A DNA stretch of 64,000 bases from Phytopythium helicoides. Its lineage: Eukaryota > Oomycota > Peronosporomycetes > Pythiales > Pythiaceae. Positions 62,260-64,000 of this stretch are shown here, piece after piece (the stretch's first letter is position 1; every line of letters starts with the position of its first letter). Position numbers and translations under genes: made by a program. The stretch is from NCBI GenBank assembly GCA_024867545.1, contig JANFNE010000012.1:310001-374000 (forward strand), read 5' to 3'. The notes beneath the pieces are model-generated. The model searched no databases. It had not been told where the DNA came from and saw only the letters and a program-made list of their open reading frames with translations.

Positions 62260-64000
62260 TCACTGGGACGCGAGCTCGAGCCCTACAGGTGCCAACGAGT
62301 TGGGTGACGGCGGATACTCTTGACAAGGTGCAAGCATGCCTGCTACATACTTGCCGTCCTCCGCTTGTGCAAGCGCCTTGATGTCTTTGCGGAACTTCAA
62401 GAAAGGCTGCACCCACCCATACGTGGTCTCGGATACATACAGATCGGCTTCGTCGTCCCAAACGATTGGGAGGTCGCTGTGCTCAATAAACTCGCGAGCC
62501 GGCATCGCAGCTTCACAACAATCACAGAAGATAGACCTTCCGAGTCTCCCTCTGGTATTCAGAGCTCGCCACCCAGTCCGACGCCTGGCAGTGCCTACAG
62601 GCATATCGTGCATGCTGTCTCGGAGCGTCTCACGGGTATCATTGCCAGGTATAATTTTCGCAAATGACTTGTGCAGGCTAACAACCTTGACAAGAAAATC
62701 CAACTGTTCTCTTGCATGATCAGAAGCTTGCAACGCGTCGGAGAGTTTGGATCGCCAGTTGCGCTTGACAATCGCCACACGCTTAAAACGCTGAAAAGCA
62801 GGTTCTAATTCGCCTGCTGGGAAATCGGGAAGTTTTCCCTCGCCATTCGTCACAACCTCCAATGCGCTGGCTTCTTTTTCGCCGTTGCTCTTAGCCATCT
62901 CCGATTTGCGAGGAATCCTTTCGGCGAGAATAGCTGGATCGATGGGTGCTTCAATGAGTAGGCTGGCATCGGGCTTTGCTTTCGAACTCCTTGGTTTCCT
63001 TTCTTGTCTACTGCTCGACTTCTTTGAATTGGCTTTCTTTGGAGGATCTGCGGTCAACAGCTTGTACTTGTACTTTAGTGATTTGATGAATCGATACAGC
63101 GGCGTGCAGGAAATTTCGTCGTTGTGGACCACGAGCATGTGGTCTTTCACATCGAACCCCTTCGGGAACTTGCAGTGGTCCACAAATGATTGGAGCGACA
63201 TATCGCACTTACAGCATACGCAATAGACTCGACCAGGATGCTTCGGTCTCCATCCGAAGTGGCCGCTCTTGATGATGGAAGCGCTAAGTTTCTGCACACT
63301 GTACGCTCGTGTACTTTCATCAAAGGTTGCTCGTGCGTCTGGCGACTCAGAGCGGAAGGGCATGCAGATAGTTCGAAACCGCATCAGTTCGCCATCCGTT
63401 GTGAGTTCTACCCCGTTGAAAATTTCAGGTCCCTCGAAGTCTTCAAATGAACTAATTGGCTCCTTCGAAATATCTTTCGATGGTCGTGAACGCTTCTTGG
63501 ACGCAGAGTTTGGACCTTCATTCTGTTTGGCCGTGGCTGGACTCTGTTGGGTCTGCTCATTTGTTTCGTCTGGTTTCACGCTCTGCATCTCACTTCCTCC
63601 TTCCTCGATCCCACGCTGCTGTCCACGTCGATGAAGCTCCATATCGAGCTGAAGGTGCTGACCTTCCCCATTCTCTTGTTCCGGGGCCAGCTGCTGCACA
63701 AAACTAGACTCGTCGACTGCAACTATCTCGACGTCTTCAGGTTGCTTCATAGCATCTCCAGCCATGGTATCCGTCAGTTTCATGTCAGCAACAGCCTCGA
63801 CAGCATCTTCAATCGCGACCACAACGGATGAGGCCCCAGCCAACTGTCCATTCTCGAGGGAACCTGTTACAGACTCTGTTTCTTCGATATCTCGGGAACT
63901 ACCTCGCGTGATCCGCACCGGCCGGGCGCTTTTACGGCGAGAAGCGCTACCACTTTTGGTGGATGAAGAGGTGTTATCGCCAATGCTCGCTTTATCGCTC
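62260..64000 (-). CDS. Nuclear-looking protein with two CxCC...H modules, 5' end outside window
   Basis: The frame is open from the right edge to the stop at 62260 (579 residues seen) and no ATG marks a start, so the gene is partial at its 5' end. The N-terminal part is acidic and basic by turns with possible nuclear signals (KKRSRPSK, KKANSKKSSSRQERKPRSSK). Two related modules follow: GRVYCVCCKCDMSLQSFVDH and, near the C-terminus, GRSIFCDCCEAAMPAREFIE then H. Each is preceded by GWR and followed by a region with LYxF or LYV and a Lys-rich helix. The CxCC(x)nFxxH pattern resembles the Tify-binding (TDBD) zinc modules of plant IDM1-like chromatin proteins; that is a resemblance only. Role unknown, perhaps chromatin or transcription. 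Confidence 0.65.
   Translation of the reverse strand, partial: SDKASIGDNTSSSTKSGSASRRKSARPVRITRGSSRDIEETESVTGSLENGQLAGASSVVVAIEDAVEAVADMKLTDTMAGDAMKQPEDVEIVAVDESSFVQQLAPEQENGEGQHLQLDMELHRRGQQRGIEEGGSEMQSVKPDETNEQTQQSPATAKQNEGPNSASKKRSRPSKDISKEPISSFEDFEGPEIFNGVELTTDGELMRFRTICMPFRSESPDARATFDESTRAYSVQKLSASIIKSGHFGWRPKHPGRVYCVCCKCDMSLQSFVDHCKFPKGFDVKDHMLVVHNDEISCTPLYRFIKSLKYKYKLLTADPPKKANSKKSSSRQERKPRSSKAKPDASLLIEAPIDPAILAERIPRKSEMAKSNGEKEASALEVVTNGEGKLPDFPAGELEPAFQRFKRVAIVKRNWRSKLSDALQASDHAREQLDFLVKVVSLHKSFAKIIPGNDTRETLRDSMHDMPVGTARRRTGWRALNTRGRLGRSIFCDCCEAAMPAREFIEHSDLPIVWDDEADLYVSETTYGWVQPFLKFRKDIKALAQAEDGKYVAGMLAPCQEYPPSPNSLAPVGLELASQ

Noticed and set aside
1..64000. tRNA, rRNA or CRISPR loci
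   Set aside because: I looked for tRNA box B-like motifs, rRNA-like stretches and regularly spaced direct repeats and found none; the only regular repeats are the ankyrin codons.

Overview
The window looks like nuclear DNA of an oomycete (Peronosporales/Pythiales type). Reasons: compact gene spacing, GT-AG introns almost all 50-86 nt long, an initiator-like core promoter (GCTCACTTTGCAACC) just upstream of one gene, a flagellar-type MORN protein, a bacterial-type 2-isopropylmalate synthase with a mitochondrial leader, and a local expansion of ankyrin-repeat TKL kinases, a family known to be expanded in Phytophthora and relatives. The species cannot be told from the sequence alone.

Layout. 0-16 kb holds conserved single-copy genes: a RING-H2 protein (-), PIG-N GPI ethanolamine-phosphate transferase (+), a PP2C phosphatase (-), a P4-ATPase lipid flippase (-), a four-exon SFT2-type Golgi transport protein (+) and 2-isopropylmalate synthase (+). 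16.8-21.1 kb is a first ankyrin/pseudokinase/kinase gene (+). 21.3-27.7 kb holds Mediator subunit MED4 (-, seven exons), DNAJC11 (+, five exons) and a MORN-repeat radial-spoke-like protein (-). 27.8-50.5 kb is a tandem array of four more ankyrin/pseudokinase/kinase genes (here A, B, C, D, all +), with relics and spacers between them. 51-64 kb returns to conserved genes: a CCCH zinc-finger Pumilio protein (+), a TAPT1-family membrane protein (-), a 64-residue membrane microprotein (+), a large protein with two or three cyclic-nucleotide-binding domains (-), and a nuclear-looking protein with two CxCC...H modules that runs off the right edge (-).

The striking part is the kinase family. Each intact member reads: 15-20 ankyrin repeats, a kinase fold that lacks the glycine loop and has NFG (or worse) in place of DFG, a helical linker, a second TKL kinase domain with all catalytic motifs, and a helical tail. 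In the array the second kinase domain is almost identical between copies over more than 1 kb, while the ankyrin arrays differ strongly in sequence and repeat order. Copies also carry different lesions: an inserted A in C, a 677-nt deletion with CAGT microhomology in D, a shared broken or intron-like ankyrin stretch in B and D, and a frame change in the separate copy at 16.8 kb. This is a birth-and-death family with a variable putative sensor and a homogenised effector, comparable in layout to tandem kinase-pseudokinase proteins. No function has been shown here; that reading is inference.

Several gene pairs share short divergent promoters (P4-ATPase/SFT2, MED4/DNAJC11, TAPT1/microprotein), and several pairs converge with about 90-200 bp between stop codons.
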